A DNA stretch of 64,000 nucleotides, taken from the NCBI RefSeq assembly GCF_017309075.1, contig NZ_JAEMGS010000007.1, positions 62,001-126,000 on the forward strand, in the 5' to 3' direction. The stretch's first letter is position 1, and each line of letters opens with the position of its first letter. Under the pieces are notes generated by a model that was not told where the DNA came from, ran no database searches, and saw only the letters and a program-made list of their open reading frames with translations. Origin of the DNA: Motiliproteus sp. SC1-56 (GTDB lineage Bacteria > Pseudomonadota > Gammaproteobacteria > Pseudomonadales > Balneatricaceae). This document shows positions 29,530 through 39,517 of this stretch, one piece after another. The position numbers and the translations under genes are program-made.

Positions 29530-32019
29530 ATGGCAGAAGTGACAGTAAAGCAACTTGCCGATGTGGTTGGCGTGCCCGTTGAACGCCTGCTTCAGCAGAT
29601 GAAAGATGCCGGCCTCTCCCACAGCACCAGTGGGGACAGCGTCAGCGAGGACGAGCGCCAGGCGCTGCTGATCCACCTTAAGCGCAGCCACGGTGAGTCT
29701 GAAGAAGCGGCGGCTCCGCGTAAAATCACCCTCAAGCGCAAGAAGACCAGCACGCTGAAAGTGGACGGTCGCAAGACGGTCAATGTGGAGGTGCGTAAGA
29801 AGCGGACCTACGTCAAGCGCGAGGACACGCCTGAGGCGAAAGCGGCGGCGGCAGAAGAAGCTGCCCGCGAGGCCGAGGAAGCGCGTCAGAAGGCCGAAGA
29901 GGCCGCACGCAAGCGGGCCGCCGAGGAAGAGGCGCAGCGCAAGGCCGAGGAAGAGAAAAAGCAGGCCGAGGAAGAGGCCCGCAAGAAAGCAGAGGAAGCC
30001 CGGCTCAAGGCCGAGCAGTCCGCCGCTGTAGCGGAGAAGCCGGTTCACAAGCAAGCCGAGGCCAAGAAAGAGGCGCCCAAACGCGCCAAGGCCGCGCCCA
30101 GCCGGGAAGAGCGCCCTGCCCGGACCAAGGGTAAGGCCGCCGGCGTCAAGCGTGGTCAGGGCTTCGACCCCTCCTTCAAGGAGCGCCGCATGAAGGCGCC
30201 CAAGCGGACCAAGCTCAAGGCGCCCGAGCAGCTCAAGCAGCAGGGGTTCCAGAAGCCTACCGCGCCGGTTACCCACGAGGTGGAAGTGCCTGAGGCGATT
30301 ACCGTTGCGGAACTGGCCAAGAAGATGTCGGTCAAGGCGGCCGAGATCATCAAGGTCATGTTCAAGATGGGGGCCCCGGCCACCATCAACCAGGTGCTGG
30401 ATCAGGACACCGCCACCCTGGTGGTCGAGGAAATGGGCCACAAGGCCAAGGTGGCCGATGAATCCAGCGTCGAGGACCGGGTGCTCGAGGATATCAGCTA
30501 CGAGGGTGAGGAAGCGTCGCGGGCGCCGGTGGTGACCGTGATGGGCCACGTCGACCACGGTAAGACCTCGCTGCTGGACTATATCCGCGACACCAAGGTG
30601 ACCGACGCCGAATCCGGCGGCATTACCCAGCATATCGGCGCTTACCACGTGGAAACCGACCGGGGCATGATCAGCTTCCTGGATACCCCGGGCCACGCCG
30701 CCTTTACCGCGATGCGTGCCCGCGGCGCCAAGGCCACCGATATCGTTATTCTGGTGGTGGCGGCGGATGACGGCGTGATGCCGCAGACCGAAGAGGCGAT
30801 TCAGCACGCCCGTGCGGCGGACGTGCCGCTGGTGGTCGCGGTCAACAAGATCGATAAGGAAGCCGCGGATCCCGACCGGGTCAAGAATGAGCTGGCGGCC
30901 AAGGAAGTGGTGCCCGAAGAGTGGGGTGGGGATGTTCAGTTCGTGAATGTCTCGGCCAAGACCGGCCAGGGCATCGACGAGCTGCTGGACGCGGTACTGC
31001 TGCAGTCCGAACTGCTGGAACTGACCGCGGTACCCAGCGCCCCGGCCAAGGGCGTGGTGGTGGAAGCGCGTCTGGACAAGGGCCGCGGCACCGTCGCCAC
31101 CCTGCTGGTTCAGAACGGTACCCTGCGCCAGGGTGAGATCGTCCTGGCCGGGCTGAACTACGGCCGGGTACGGGCCATGCTCGACGAGAACGGCAAGACC
31201 ATTAAAGAGGCCGGCCCCTCCATTCCGGTGGAGATCCTCGGCTTGAGCGGTACGCCTGCCGCCGGTGACGAGTTCACCGTGGTGGCCGACGAGAAGAAGG
31301 CGCGTGAAGTGGCCAACTTCCGTCAGGGTAAGTACCGGGAAGTGAAGCTGGCCCGTCAGCAGGCGGCCAAGCTGGACAACCTGTTTGCCAACATGGGCGC
31401 GGGTGAGGTGCAGACCCTCAATATCGTGCTCAAGACCGACGTGCGGGGCTCGCTCGAGGCCCTCACCTCGGCCCTTGAAGATCTGGCCACCGAAGAAGTT
31501 AAAGTGGTGGTGGTCTCCAGTGGCGTCGGCGGCATCACCGAGACCGACATCAACTTGGCGATGGCCTCCAACGCCGTGGTCTTCGGCTTCAACGTCCGTG
31601 CCGATGCCAGCGCCAAGTCGCTGGTGGAGAAGGAAGAAGTGGATATGCGCTACTACAGCGTTATCTACGACCTGATTGACGACGTCAAGCAGGCTCTCTC
31701 CGGCATGCTGGCGCCGGAACTGCGCGAAGAGATCGTCGGTGTGGCCGAGGTTCGCGAAGTGTTCCGTTCACCCAAGTTCGGCCAGGTGGCCGGCTGCATG
31801 GTGACCGAGGGCACGGTCCACCGCAGCAAGAAGATCCGTGTGCTGCGTGACAACGTGGTGATTCACGAAGGCGAGCTGGACTCCCTGCGCCGCTTCAAGG
31901 ACAACGTTCAGGAAGTGCGCAACGGCATGGAGTGCGGTATCGGCGTGAAGAACTACGACGTGAAGGTCGGCGACCAGATCGAAGTGTTCGAGGTAACCGA
32001 GGTGGCGCGTCAGCTCTGA
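29530..32019 (+). CDS. infB: Translation initiation factor IF-2
   Basis: IF-2 is the GTPase that places initiator tRNA on the 30S subunit. The 829-residue protein has the N-terminal IF2N domain ([19 protein letters not shown]), a long Ala/Glu/Lys/Arg coiled region (about 90-220), a second IF2N domain, G1 [13 protein letters not shown]3 DTPGHAAF, G4 NKID, and the C-terminal domains. The coiled region may contain in-frame internal starts like those giving IF2-beta and gamma. rbfA begins 1 nt after the stop. Confidence 0.97.
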   Translation: MAEVTVKQLADVVGVPVERLLQQMKDAGLSHSTSGDSVSEDERQALLIHLKRSHGESEEAAAPRKITLKRKKTSTLKVDGRKTVNVEVRKKRTYVKREDTPEAKAAAAEEAAREAEEARQKAEEAARKRAAEEEAQRKAEEEKKQAEEEARKKAEEARLKAEQSAAVAEKPVHKQAEAKKEAPKRAKAAPSREERPARTKGKAAGVKRGQGFDPSFKERRMKAPKRTKLKAPEQLKQQGFQKPTAPVTHEVEVPEAITVAELAKKMSVKAAEIIKVMFKMGAPATINQVLDQDTATLVVEEMGHKAKVADESSVEDRVLEDISYEGEEASRAPVVTVMGHVDHGKTSLLDYIRDTKVTDAESGGITQHIGAYHVETDRGMISFLDTPGHAAFTAMRARGAKATDIVILVVAADDGVMPQTEEAIQHARAADVPLVVAVNKIDKEAADPDRVKNELAAKEVVPEEWGGDVQFVNVSAKTGQGIDELLDAVLLQSELLELTAVPSAPAKGVVVEARLDKGRGTVATLLVQNGTLRQGEIVLAGLNYGRVRAMLDENGKTIKEAGPSIPVEILGLSGTPAAGDEFTVVADEKKAREVANFRQGKYREVKLARQQAAKLDNLFANMGAGEVQTLNIVLKTDVRGSLEALTSALEDLATEEVKVVVVSSGVGGITETDINLAMASNAVVFGFNVRADASAKSLVEKEEVDMRYYSVIYDLIDDVKQALSGMLAPELREEIVGVAEVREVFRSPKFGQVAGCMVTEGTVHRSKKIRVLRDNVVIHEGELDSLRRFKDNVQEVRNGMECGIGVKNYDVKVGDQIEVFEVTEVARQL

Positions 32020-32020
32020 T

Positions 32021-32413
32021 ATGGCTAGAGAATTCAGTCGTACGCAACGGGTCGCGGAGCAGCTGCGCCGCGACCTGGCCCAGCTGATCCAGCAGGAGGT
32101 CAAGGACCCCCGGCTGGGGCTGGTGACCGTCAATGACGTCAAGATCTCCAAGGACCTCTCCTACGCCGACGTCTACGTGACCGTCATGGGCAAGGAGGAG
32201 AGCCAGGCCCAGATCGACACCACCCTGAAGATCCTTAACCGGGCGGCGGGCTTTCTGCGCGGCCGCTTGGCCAAGGCGATCAAGCTGCGGGTGATGCCGC
32301 AGCTGCGCTTCCACTATGACGCCAGCGTCGTGCGGGGCAACTACCTCTCTTCCCTGATCGACAAGGCCGTTTCCGAGGACCGTTCGCGCCAGGGCGACTC
32401 GGAGGAGGACTGA
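32021..32413 (+). CDS. rbfA: 30S ribosome-binding factor RbfA
   Basis: RbfA is a KH-like assembly factor that acts on the 5' end of 16S rRNA and is needed in cold adaptation. The 130-residue protein has REFSRTQRVAEQLRRDLAQLIQQEVKDPRLG and the C-terminal LRFHYDASVVRG. It is tightly packed between infB and truB, the conserved order. Confidence 0.96.
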   Translation: MAREFSRTQRVAEQLRRDLAQLIQQEVKDPRLGLVTVNDVKISKDLSYADVYVTVMGKEESQAQIDTTLKILNRAAGFLRGRLAKAIKLRVMPQLRFHYDASVVRGNYLSSLIDKAVSEDRSRQGDSEED

Positions 32414-33364
32414 TTGGCCAGACGGCGTAAGGGACGCGAGGTCGACGGGATCCTGCTGCTGGATAAGCCTGCCGGTATCAGCTCCAACCAGGCCCTGCAA
32501 AGGGTCAAGCACCTCTTCGGCGCGGCCAAGGCCGGCCATACCGGCGCGCTGGATCCCCTGGCGACCGGGCTGCTGCCGATCTGCCTGGGCGAGGCCACCA
32601 AGTTTTCGCAATACCTGCTGGACGCTGACAAGGTATACCGCACCACGGCCAAGCTCGGTGTGCGCACCGCCTCTGGCGATGCCGACGGTGAGGTGATCGA
32701 GGAGCGGCCGGTGGAAACCTACAGCGCCGCGCAGATCGAGGCGTTGCTGGCCGAGCATCTCAGCGGCGAAATCACCCAGACTCCCTCCATGTACTCGGCG
32801 CTCAAGCACCAGGGGCAACCGCTCTATAAGCTGGCCCGCAAGGGGATCGAGGTAGAGGTCAAGTCCCGCCGGGTGACGGTGCATCGCATCGAGCTGCTCG
32901 ATTTTCGCGGCGATGAGCTGGATCTCGAGGTCAGCTGCAGCAAGGGCACCTATATTCGCTCCATCGTCGAGGCGCTGGGCGAACTGCTGGGCTGCGGCGC
33001 CCACGTGACCGTGCTGCGCCGGCTCGAAACCGGGCCCTACAAGGCGTCCATGATGCACACCCTGGAGGCACTGCGTGAATGCGCCGCCGCGGGGGAGGCG
33101 CAAGCTGAAAAAGAGGGCGCGCAACGGGCCCTGGATGCGTTATTATTACCGGCTTGGACCGCGGTGGAGACTCTGCCGCGGCTCTGGGTCGACGAATCCG
33201 TCTGCGAGCGACTCAAGAACGGTCAGCGGATTCCGCTCGGGGAGTCTCCCCGGGCCGAGACATTGATTTTTTCCGGCACCGAGGAAGCGCCTGTCTTTCT
33301 CGGTATCGGTGAAGTTTCGGAGGCCGGGGTGCTTTTGCCGCGGCGTCTGATCAGAACCCAGTAG
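32414..33364 (+). CDS. truB: tRNA pseudouridine-55 synthase
   Basis: TruB makes pseudouridine 55 in the T-loop of all tRNAs and acts as a tRNA chaperone. The 316-residue protein has the GILLLDKPAGISSN motif and catalytic Asp in GHTGALDPLATG, the SALKHQGQPLYKLAR segment and a C-terminal PUA-like extension. It starts with TTG directly after the rbfA TGA; no nearer ATG fits, and the family N-terminus supports TTG. Confidence 0.95.
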   Translation: MARRRKGREVDGILLLDKPAGISSNQALQRVKHLFGAAKAGHTGALDPLATGLLPICLGEATKFSQYLLDADKVYRTTAKLGVRTASGDADGEVIEERPVETYSAAQIEALLAEHLSGEITQTPSMYSALKHQGQPLYKLARKGIEVEVKSRRVTVHRIELLDFRGDELDLEVSCSKGTYIRSIVEALGELLGCGAHVTVLRRLETGPYKASMMHTLEALRECAAAGEAQAEKEGAQRALDALLLPAWTAVETLPRLWVDESVCERLKNGQRIPLGESPRAETLIFSGTEEAPVFLGIGEVSEAGVLLPRRLIRTQ

Positions 33365-33382
33365 GGTGCGCGTCGTACTGTA

Positions 33383-33436
33383 AATATGCACGGTACCGAC
33401 GTTTTATAACCAGCGTGGCCAAGCCACGTGCATATT
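33383..33436 (+). promoter_or_regulatory. Structured rpsO leader (candidate S15 autoregulatory site)
   Basis: A perfect 10-bp inverted repeat, AATATGCACG (33383-33392) and CGTGCATATT (33427-33436), brackets a second, competing hairpin (GTGGC 33415-33419 with GCCAC 33423-33427). The right arm ends about 5 nt before the rpsO ribosome-binding region. The two stems share a C, so they are mutually exclusive at the base. This fits a translational switch. A TATAAC (33405-33410) inside the loop is a possible extra -10. Confidence 0.5.
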
Positions 33437-33453
33437 AGAAATGGAGAAATACC

Positions 33454-33723
33454 ATGGCACTATCAGCCGAACAGAAAGCAGCCATCGTCGCCGAGTACCA
33501 GACCGCTGAAGGCGACACCGGTTCCCCCGAGGTTCAGGTGGCCCTGCTGACTGCGAACATTTCCGGCCTGCAGTCTCACTTCAAGGACAACAAGAAGGAT
33601 CACCACTCTCGTCGTGGCCTGATCCGGATGGTAAACCAGCGTCGTAAGCTGCTGGACTACCTCAAGTCCAAGGACGCCGAGCGCTACACCAAGCTGATCG
33701 GTCGTCTGGGTCTGCGCCGCTAA
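33454..33723 (+). CDS. rpsO: 30S ribosomal protein S15
   Basis: S15 binds 16S rRNA helices 20-22 as a primary assembly protein. The 89-residue protein has the usual length and the motifs [27 protein letters not shown] and [13 protein letters not shown] lies about 7 nt before the ATG. In E. coli S15 represses its own translation through a leader structure; an inverted-repeat leader is present here too. Confidence 0.98.
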   Translation: MALSAEQKAAIVAEYQTAEGDTGSPEVQVALLTANISGLQSHFKDNKKDHHSRRGLIRMVNQRRKLLDYLKSKDAERYTKLIGRLGLRR

Positions 33724-33735
33724 GCTGATCCCATG

Positions 33736-33763
33736 GAGGGCCGGGGCTTTGTCCCCGGCCCTC
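33736..33763 (+). terminator. GC-rich stem-loop after rpsO
   Basis: An 11-bp perfect inverted repeat (33736-33746 and 33753-33763) has a 6-nt loop but no T-run. It probably protects the 3' end of rpsO mRNA or terminates only partly, letting transcription run to pnp. Confidence 0.6.
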
Positions 33764-33880
33764 ATCGTATCGGGGGCAGTCACTGCTCCCGGTACGCTCC
33801 AGCGGAGCAAACCTCCACCGGAGCAAACACCGGCGCCGGGAGGCGCAAACACTACAGTGCTCAGCAATCTGTTCATCAGC

Positions 33881-33920
33881 CCGTACTCTTTTGCGCCTCG
33901 CGGGGCTTAAAAGAGTACGG
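33881..33920 (+). promoter_or_regulatory. pnp leader hairpin (candidate RNase III/PNPase site)
   Basis: A 12-bp perfect inverted repeat, CCGTACTCTTTT (33881-33892) and its complement (33909-33920), encloses a 16-nt GC-rich loop about 75 nt before pnp. In enterobacteria the pnp leader forms a long stem cut by RNase III to start PNPase autoregulation; the position and form agree, the function is inferred. Confidence 0.55.
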
Positions 33921-33994
33921 CTTGTGAAGGCAGATCAGATTGTCGGCCCCAGGGCCGGAGCACGGCATAAAAATCTGATAAGGAGGTATTCACA

Positions 33995-36103
33995 ATGCTG
34001 AATCCGAAGACCAAGACATTCCAGTTCGGTGACCAGACCGTCACCCTGGAAACCGGCCGCATCGCCCGTCAGGCCACCGGCGCCGTGCTGGTGACCATGG
34101 GTGAGAACCAGGTGCTGGCCACCGTGGTGGGCACCAAGGAAGCCCGTCCCGACCAGCCCTTCTTCCCGCTCTCCGTGCACTACCAGCAGAAGACCTATTC
34201 CGTGGGTAAGATCCCCGGCGGTTTCTTCAAGCGCGAGGCCCGTCCCAGCGAGTTCGAGACCCTGACCTCGCGACTGATCGACCGTCCCATCCGGCCGCTC
34301 TTTCCCAAGGGCTTCATGAACGAGGTGCAGGTGATCTGTACCGTCATGTCCGCTGATAAGGAAAACTGCCCCGACATCGCCGCCATGATCGGCACCTCCG
34401 CCGCACTGGCGATCTCCGGCATTCCCTTCAATGGGCCCATCGGCGCCGCCCGGGTGGGCTTCGATGAGGAGAACGGGTACATCCTCAACCCCAGCTTTGC
34501 AGCGACCGAAGCGTCCCTGCTGGACATGGTCGTGGCCGGCACCAAGGACGCCGTGCTGATGGTTGAGTCCGAAGCTCAGGAACTGAGCGAAGACGAAATG
34601 CTGGGCGCGGTGCTGTTCGCCCACGACGAAATGCAGGTCGTCATCGACGCCATCAACGAGTTCGCCGCCGAGAACGGCAAGCCCAAGTGGGACTGGCAGC
34701 CCGCCGAAGACAACGCGGCCCTCAAGGAGCAGATCCAGTCCGGTTACGGCGCGGCCATCACCGAGGCGTACCAGATCAGCGACAAGATGGCCCGTTACGG
34801 TCGCCTGAGCGAGATCCGCGCCGAGGCGGTCGAAGCGCTGGCCGGAGGCGAAGCGCCCCAGGCCGACGCCAAAGAGGTGGAGAAGCTCTTCGGCTCCATC
34901 GAGAAGAGCATCGTCCGCTCTCGCGTGGTCAACGGCGAGCCCCGTATCGACGGCCGCGACACCAAGACCGTGCGCCCCATCGAAGTGGAAGTGGGCGTGC
35001 TGGCCAAGACCCACGGTTCGGCCCTGTTTACCCGTGGCGAAACTCAGGCCGTGGTCACCGCCACCCTGGGCACCAGCCGCGACGTCCAGATCATTGATGC
35101 CCTGCAGGGCGAGTACAAAGATCCCTTCCTGTTCCACTACAACTTCCCCGGTTACTCCGTGGGTGAGTGCTCGCGCATGATGGGCGCCGGCCGCCGCGAG
35201 ATCGGTCATGGCCGTCTGGCCCGTCGCGGTATTCAGGCGATGATGCCCAATCAGGATGAGTTCCCCTACACCATCCGCGTGGTCTCCGAGATCACCGAGT
35301 CCAACGGCTCCAGCTCCATGGCCTCCGTCTGTGGCGCTTCTCTGGCGCTGATGGACGCCGGGGTGCCGGTCAAGCGTCCGGTGGCCGGTATCGCCATGGG
35401 CCTGGTCAAAGAAGGCGACAAGTTCGCGGTACTGACCGATATCCTGGGTGACGAGGATCACCTGGGCGACATGGACTTCAAGGTGGCCGGTTCCGAGTCC
35501 GGTATCACCGCGCTGCAGATGGACATCAAGATCGAAGGCATCACCGAGGAGATCATGGAGATCGCCCTCGACCAGGCTCTCGAGGCCCGTCAGCACATTC
35601 TGCGCGAGATGGCCAAGGTGATCGGTTACGCCCGTCCGGAGCTTTCCGACAACGCGCCCGCCATGACCCAGCTGAAGATCAACCCCGAGAAGATCCGTGA
35701 CGTGATCGGCAAGGGCGGCGCCACCATCCGCGCCATCACCGAAGAGACCGGCGCTTCCATCGACCTGGAAGACGACGGTACCGTGAAGATCTTCGCCGTC
35801 GACAAGGCCGGCGCTCAGGCCGCCATCGACCAGGTGCTGGCGATCACCGCCGAAGCTGAAGTGGGCAAGATTTACGAGGGCAAGGTCGAGCGCATCGTCG
35901 ACTTCGGCGCCTTCGTCAACATCCTGCCGGGCAAAGATGGCCTGGTGCACATCTCCCAGATCGCCAAGGAGCGGGTGGAGAAGGTCACCGACTTCCTGCA
36001 GGAAGGCCAGATGGTCAAGGTCAAGGTGCTGGACGTGGATCCCCGTGGCCGTATCAAGCTGAGCATGAAGGACCTGCGCGAGGACGAGGGGCTGGACGAC
36101 TAA
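33995..36103 (+). CDS. pnp: Polyribonucleotide nucleotidyltransferase (PNPase)
   Basis: PNPase degrades RNA 3' to 5' phosphorolytically and is a degradosome partner. The 702-residue protein has two RNase PH domains (about 10-220 and 310-540; catalytic region [18 protein letters not shown]), a KH domain ([21 protein letters not shown]) and a C-terminal S1 domain ([26 protein letters not shown]). AAGGAGG lies about 8 nt before the ATG. Confidence 0.98.
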   Translation: MLNPKTKTFQFGDQTVTLETGRIARQATGAVLVTMGENQVLATVVGTKEARPDQPFFPLSVHYQQKTYSVGKIPGGFFKREARPSEFETLTSRLIDRPIRPLFPKGFMNEVQVICTVMSADKENCPDIAAMIGTSAALAISGIPFNGPIGAARVGFDEENGYILNPSFAATEASLLDMVVAGTKDAVLMVESEAQELSEDEMLGAVLFAHDEMQVVIDAINEFAAENGKPKWDWQPAEDNAALKEQIQSGYGAAITEAYQISDKMARYGRLSEIRAEAVEALAGGEAPQADAKEVEKLFGSIEKSIVRSRVVNGEPRIDGRDTKTVRPIEVEVGVLAKTHGSALFTRGETQAVVTATLGTSRDVQIIDALQGEYKDPFLFHYNFPGYSVGECSRMMGAGRREIGHGRLARRGIQAMMPNQDEFPYTIRVVSEITESNGSSSMASVCGASLALMDAGVPVKRPVAGIAMGLVKEGDKFAVLTDILGDEDHLGDMDFKVAGSESGITALQMDIKIEGITEEIMEIALDQALEARQHILREMAKVIGYARPELSDNAPAMTQLKINPEKIRDVIGKGGATIRAITEETGASIDLEDDGTVKIFAVDKAGAQAAIDQVLAITAEAEVGKIYEGKVERIVDFGAFVNILPGKDGLVHISQIAKERVEKVTDFLQEGQMVKVKVLDVDPRGRIKLSMKDLREDEGLDD

Positions 36104-36124
36104 GTCCCCCTCTAAAAGCGTGCG

Positions 36125-36151
36125 AAAAAACGGGCTTCGGCCCGTTTTTTT
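36125..36151 (+). terminator. Intrinsic terminator after pnp
   Basis: AAAAAACGGGC (36125-36135) pairs with GCCCGTTTTTT (36140-36150) around a TTCG tetraloop, with a T-run. It ends the rimP-pnp supercluster and could act in both directions. Confidence 0.95.
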
Positions 36152-36337
36152 ATGCCCGAGGGAGGGCGTCTGCGTCTCACCTGCTGACACCAGGACTGTT
36201 TTGGGCGCAATAAAAGGCTTCGGTTGAAACAGGCGATGAGCTTGAAATGCCAACGCTGGCCAGTTCGCGCCACAAGAGCTCCGATGAGTGGCGTCAGCCG
36301 CCGGCAATGCAACGGGTAGTGGGGTTGGTGCTGCGCG

Positions 36338-36820
36338 TTATCGCAGTTGATCCAAAGGCAGCTCGGTTTTGCGGATAGGCGTGCGCAGCACGAAGTTGGA
36401 GATAATGGCGCGAATGCCCGGCATGGCGGTGAGCTTGTCCAGCAGCAACTGCTGGTAGTGGTCCAGGTCGGGCACCGCGAGCTTGAGGATGTAGTCAGCG
36501 GCGCTGCCGGTAATGAGAAAACACTCCAGCACCTCCGGCAACTCGGCGATTTGTTCCTCAAAGGCCTGCAGCTTGTCCCGGGTCTGCGCTTCCAGGGATA
36601 CCTGTACCAGAACGGTCATCGGCAGGCCGGCTTTTTTCTGATCCAGCAGTACCACCTGGCGTTCGATCAGCCCCGACTGTTCCAGCTGGCGTACGCGGCG
36701 CCCGCAGGGGGTTGGCGAAAGTCCCACCCGGTCGGCCAGGTCGGCGATGCTGATGCGTGCGTCCCGTTGCAGTATCTCCAGAATATGGCGGTCGATGCGG
36801 TCAAGGCTGTGTTGGGTCAT
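36338..36820 (-). CDS. Lrp/AsnC-family transcriptional regulator
   Basis: This 160-residue protein has an N-terminal winged helix-turn-helix (LDRIDRHILEILQRDARISIADLADRVGLSPTPCGRRVRQLE) and a C-terminal RAM ligand-binding domain (VLECFLITGSAADYILKLAVPDLDHYQQLL). The HTH type SPTPC matches Lrp itself and close paralogues that respond to amino acids. No adjacent divergent target is obvious: upstream (36821-37112) is about 290 bp without a gene. Confidence 0.92.
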   Translation of the reverse strand: MTQHSLDRIDRHILEILQRDARISIADLADRVGLSPTPCGRRVRQLEQSGLIERQVVLLDQKKAGLPMTVLVQVSLEAQTRDKLQAFEEQIAELPEVLECFLITGSAADYILKLAVPDLDHYQQLLLDKLTAMPGIRAIISNFVLRTPIRKTELPLDQLR

Positions 36821-37112
36821 GGCGGGCCTGTAAAAGAATGGATGGCGGTCCTCGGGTGCCCGGGTAGGGCGCTGGTAGGCAGCCGGCGCGCGGCTCCAGG
36901 ACCTTGTGGGTCCGGGTTGGGCCGGGTTGGCCCAGGGGATGATCCGGAGCGGGTAGCTCCTGACCAGCCATCCGAGGTTAGAATACCGCTATTGGCATGG
37001 TTGATGACTGCAAAGTATGGCGCTTTTTGAAGAGTTGCTCGAGTCTTCAGCTAATTTGTAACCGTACTGCGACCTAAAATCGCGCCAAGGCTCTTTGAAG
37101 CGCTATTTGACG

Positions 37113-37709
37113 CTATTTTAGCCGTCTTAACTGGCGCTCGTGAAGGCGGCCCAGAATCATCAAACCGAGCAGTGCGCCACTCAGGGCCCACGCCATGTCC
37201 GACTGGGTATCCCAGACATAGCCCTGGGTGCCCAGGAAGGCCTCGGCCGACTCGCCGGTGGCGATGGCCACCCACCACTCGATCAGTTCATAGAAGGCGC
37301 TCAGGGCCAGGCAGAAGCAGACGATGATGAAGTTGCGCCAGGGGGGCGTGCTGACCACCTGCTTGCGGATCAGCAGCTCCCGGGCGATCAGGGCCGGGAC
37401 AAAGCCCTGGGCGAAGTGGCCGACCTTGTCGTAGTGGTTGCGCTGCCAGTCAAAAAGCTGCGCCAGGGTGTCAAACAGGGGGACCTCGGCGTAGGTGTAG
37501 TGCCCGCCCACCATCAGAATCACCGCGTGCACCAGAATCAGCCCGTAGACCAGGGGGGTGAGGGGGAAGCGGCGCCGGGTGAAGGCCAGCACCAGGGCGC
37601 CGAGCAGGGCCGGCAGGACCTCCAGGAACCAGGTGAAACCGTCCTTCGGGTCGATGGCGGACCAGATCAGCACGGCGCTGAAAACGGCGATCCAGAGCAT
37701 GGCGTGCAC
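37113..37709 (-). CDS. DUF2238 (YjdF-like) inner-membrane protein
   Basis: This 198-residue protein has five or six membrane segments and the DUF2238 signatures NHYDKVGHFAQGFVPALIARELL, SAFYELIEWW and a late VWDTQSDMAWALSGALLGL. The function of the family is not known. GTG at 37709 has AAGGAG at 5 nt spacing and is preferred to the ATG 9 nt downstream. Confidence 0.88.
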   Translation of the reverse strand: MHAMLWIAVFSAVLIWSAIDPKDGFTWFLEVLPALLGALVLAFTRRRFPLTPLVYGLILVHAVILMVGGHYTYAEVPLFDTLAQLFDWQRNHYDKVGHFAQGFVPALIARELLIRKQVVSTPPWRNFIIVCFCLALSAFYELIEWWVAIATGESAEAFLGTQGYVWDTQSDMAWALSGALLGLMILGRLHERQLRRLK

Positions 37710-37797
37710 GTAGGCTCCTTTTATTCCGCGGACTTTTTATCCCGGATGCGTTTTAGCCCAGATGCGTTGTCCGGCAACGGGCGGCGGCGTCTGAAAA

Positions 37798-38430
37798 TCA
37801 GCCCAGGGCCAGCCACACGCCGACGCCCATCATCAGGGTGCCGGCGAGGCGGTTCATCAGGCGCACGTTGTGGCTGCCGGACAGAAAGCGGCGCAGGGTT
37901 CGCCCGCCACTGGCGTAGAGCAGCAGGCAGATAAACTCGATCACAAGGATCAGGGCCAGCAGCACCGTGACCTGCGGCATCAGGGGGTGCTGATCGCTAA
38001 TGAACGGCGGTAGCAGGGCGACGAAAAACGCCCAGCCCTTGGGGTTGGCCACCGCGGTGATAAAGCCCTGCAGCACCAGTTCGCGCCTTGAGGTGACCGG
38101 GGCGTCGCCGGGCTGGCCCAGGGCCATCTTGCCCCGGGAGCGCCACAGTTGAATGCCCAGGTAACCAAGATAAGCGCCCCCCAGGTATTTGAATAGTTCG
38201 AACAGCTCGGGGTACTGCAGCATCAGGGCGGCGACCCCGATCACGGAGAGGAAGGCCACCAGGCCCACGCCCACCAGCTCGCCGGCCATCATCCAGAGGG
38301 TGCGCTTGAGGCCGATGGTCATCCCCAGGGTCATGGAGAGGGTCATGCACATGCCCGGGGTTGCCGACACGAAGAAAAAGGTGGGGATAAATACCGCCAG
38401 CAGCGAGAGGTTGATCAGAGAGTGCAACAT
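37798..38430 (-). CDS. LysE/RhtB-family amino acid exporter
   Basis: This 210-residue inner-membrane protein has about six hydrophobic segments and the LysE family N-terminal motif FFFVSATPGMCMTLSMTLGMTIGLKR, followed by GAYLGYLGIQLWRS and AVANPKGWAFFVALLPPFI. Members export basic or neutral amino acids and homoserine lactone-type compounds; the substrate here is not decidable. It is separated by 88 nt from the DUF2238 gene in the same direction. Confidence 0.92.
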   Translation of the reverse strand: MLHSLINLSLLAVFIPTFFFVSATPGMCMTLSMTLGMTIGLKRTLWMMAGELVGVGLVAFLSVIGVAALMLQYPELFELFKYLGGAYLGYLGIQLWRSRGKMALGQPGDAPVTSRRELVLQGFITAVANPKGWAFFVALLPPFISDQHPLMPQVTVLLALILVIEFICLLLYASGGRTLRRFLSGSHNVRLMNRLAGTLMMGVGVWLALG

Positions 38431-38518
38431 GGGTGACGCGCTGTAAAAAATAATAATCGAGGCGATACCCTAATCCAGGCCGGGGCCGGCTGCCAAATGA
38501 AATTTTACGCTGCCGTGC

Positions 38519-38878
38519 TCAGCCCCTGAAGAAGCGCCCCTCCAGCATGACGCGCGCCTCGTGCAGCACCTGCACCGGGGTGTCGGCGTCGATGGGCGGG
38601 AGCCGGTGACCGGCGGTGCTGGCAAGGCGGAAGCGGACGTCCTTTCCCGGTTGGGGCCAGCGGGCGACGGAAAAACCGCCGATCACCAAGGTCAGCTCCC
38701 CGGCGGGCAGGAGCTTCAATCCGCGCAGCCTCAGCTCCAGGCGTTCCTCTCCGTGCGCGTTACCACGCCAGTAAATCACGCCGCCCACGCTAGACCAGGG
38801 CGGCTCGCGGGCCGGTGTCAGCAACGGTGCCCGGTACCTGGAGCGCCGGCGCTCGAAGAGGCCCCTCAACCAATCCAT
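38519..38878 (-). CDS. Hypothetical protein
   Basis: This 119-residue basic protein (MDWLRGLFERRRSRYRAP) has beta-rich segments such as LELRLRGLKLLPAGELTLVIGGFSVARW and a C-terminal LHEARVMLEGRFFRG. There is no signal peptide and no family I recognise. Its start overlaps the previous small gene by 13 nt, which supports it being translated. Confidence 0.55.
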   Translation of the reverse strand: MDWLRGLFERRRSRYRAPLLTPAREPPWSSVGGVIYWRGNAHGEERLELRLRGLKLLPAGELTLVIGGFSVARWPQPGKDVRFRLASTAGHRLPPIDADTPVQVLHEARVMLEGRFFRG

Positions 38879-39042
38879 AAAACGGCTTTTGTGCGGCTGT
38901 TCTCGATCCAGTAAAGCTGCTTGTGACCGCCCGCTGCCAGTTGCTGCAGCCGGGCCTGGGCGCTTCGGCGACGCTCGAAGCGGGCCACCAGGAAGCGGTT
39001 ACCGTTGTCATCCTGGCGGTACAGGCAGTAAGGCGGGGTCAT
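38866..39042 (-). CDS. Small protein (58 residues)
   Basis: GAGGAGG lies 5 nt before the ATG at 39042, and the frame encodes 58 residues starting MTPPYCLYRQDDNGNRFLVARF, ending in QLYWIENSRTKAVLWIG. The composition resembles small SPOR-like or stress-associated proteins, but I cannot name a family. The frame is open upstream, yet the ribosome-binding site clearly marks this start. It is coupled to the 38519-38878 gene and divergent from yciA. Confidence 0.6.
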   Translation of the reverse strand: MTPPYCLYRQDDNGNRFLVARFERRRSAQARLQQLAAGGHKQLYWIENSRTKAVLWIG

Positions 39043-39118
39043 CACAACCTCCTCAATCGCTGGCGGGCTCTGAGCGCTTCTGTAATAGTAACCAAGAGTT
39101 GATGGGAGAGGCAGATAG

Positions 39119-39517
39119 ATGAACACATCCGAGCACGAACCTCAGGGCAGTCTGCTGCTGCGGACCATGGCGATGCCCGCCGACACCAACCCGAACGGGG
39201 ACATTTTCGGCGGCTGGATCATGTCGCAGATGGATATCGCCGGCGGCATTCTCGCCAAAGAGATCGCCGGTGGGCGGGTGGTGACCGTGGCCGTGGAGGG
39301 GATGAAATTTATCAAGCCGGTCAAAGTGGGCGATGTGGTCTGCTGTTACGGCGAATTGCGGCGGGTGGGGAAAACCTCGCTCGCCCTGCAGCTCGAGGTC
39401 TGGGTCAATCCGATTCTGCGCAGTAACCAGTCGCACCGCTTCAAGGTCACCGAGGCGGCATTTTTCTATGTCGCCATTGACGACACCGGGGCCAAGCGGG
39501 TCATCAGCCCGCCCTGA
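39119..39517 (+). CDS. yciA: Acyl-CoA thioesterase YciA
   Basis: This 132-residue hot-dog-fold thioesterase has the YciA pattern: LRTMAMPADTNPNGDIFGGWIMSQMDIAGGILA with the catalytic Asp, then VTVAVEGMKFIKPVKVGDVVCCYG. It hydrolyses a broad range of acyl-CoAs. It converges with the spermidine-synthase-like gene and their 3' ends overlap by 14 nt. Confidence 0.93.
   Translation: MNTSEHEPQGSLLLRTMAMPADTNPNGDIFGGWIMSQMDIAGGILAKEIAGGRVVTVAVEGMKFIKPVKVGDVVCCYGELRRVGKTSLALQLEVWVNPILRSNQSHRFKVTEAAFFYVAIDDTGAKRVISPP

Noticed and set aside
33736-33763. Full terminator after rpsO
   Set aside because: The stem is strong but lacks a T-run, so I list it only as a probable mRNA-stabilising or partial terminator.
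33935-36307. 790-codon minus-strand frame opposite pnp
   Set aside because: Gly/Leu/His-rich shadow of PNPase, with no family similarity.
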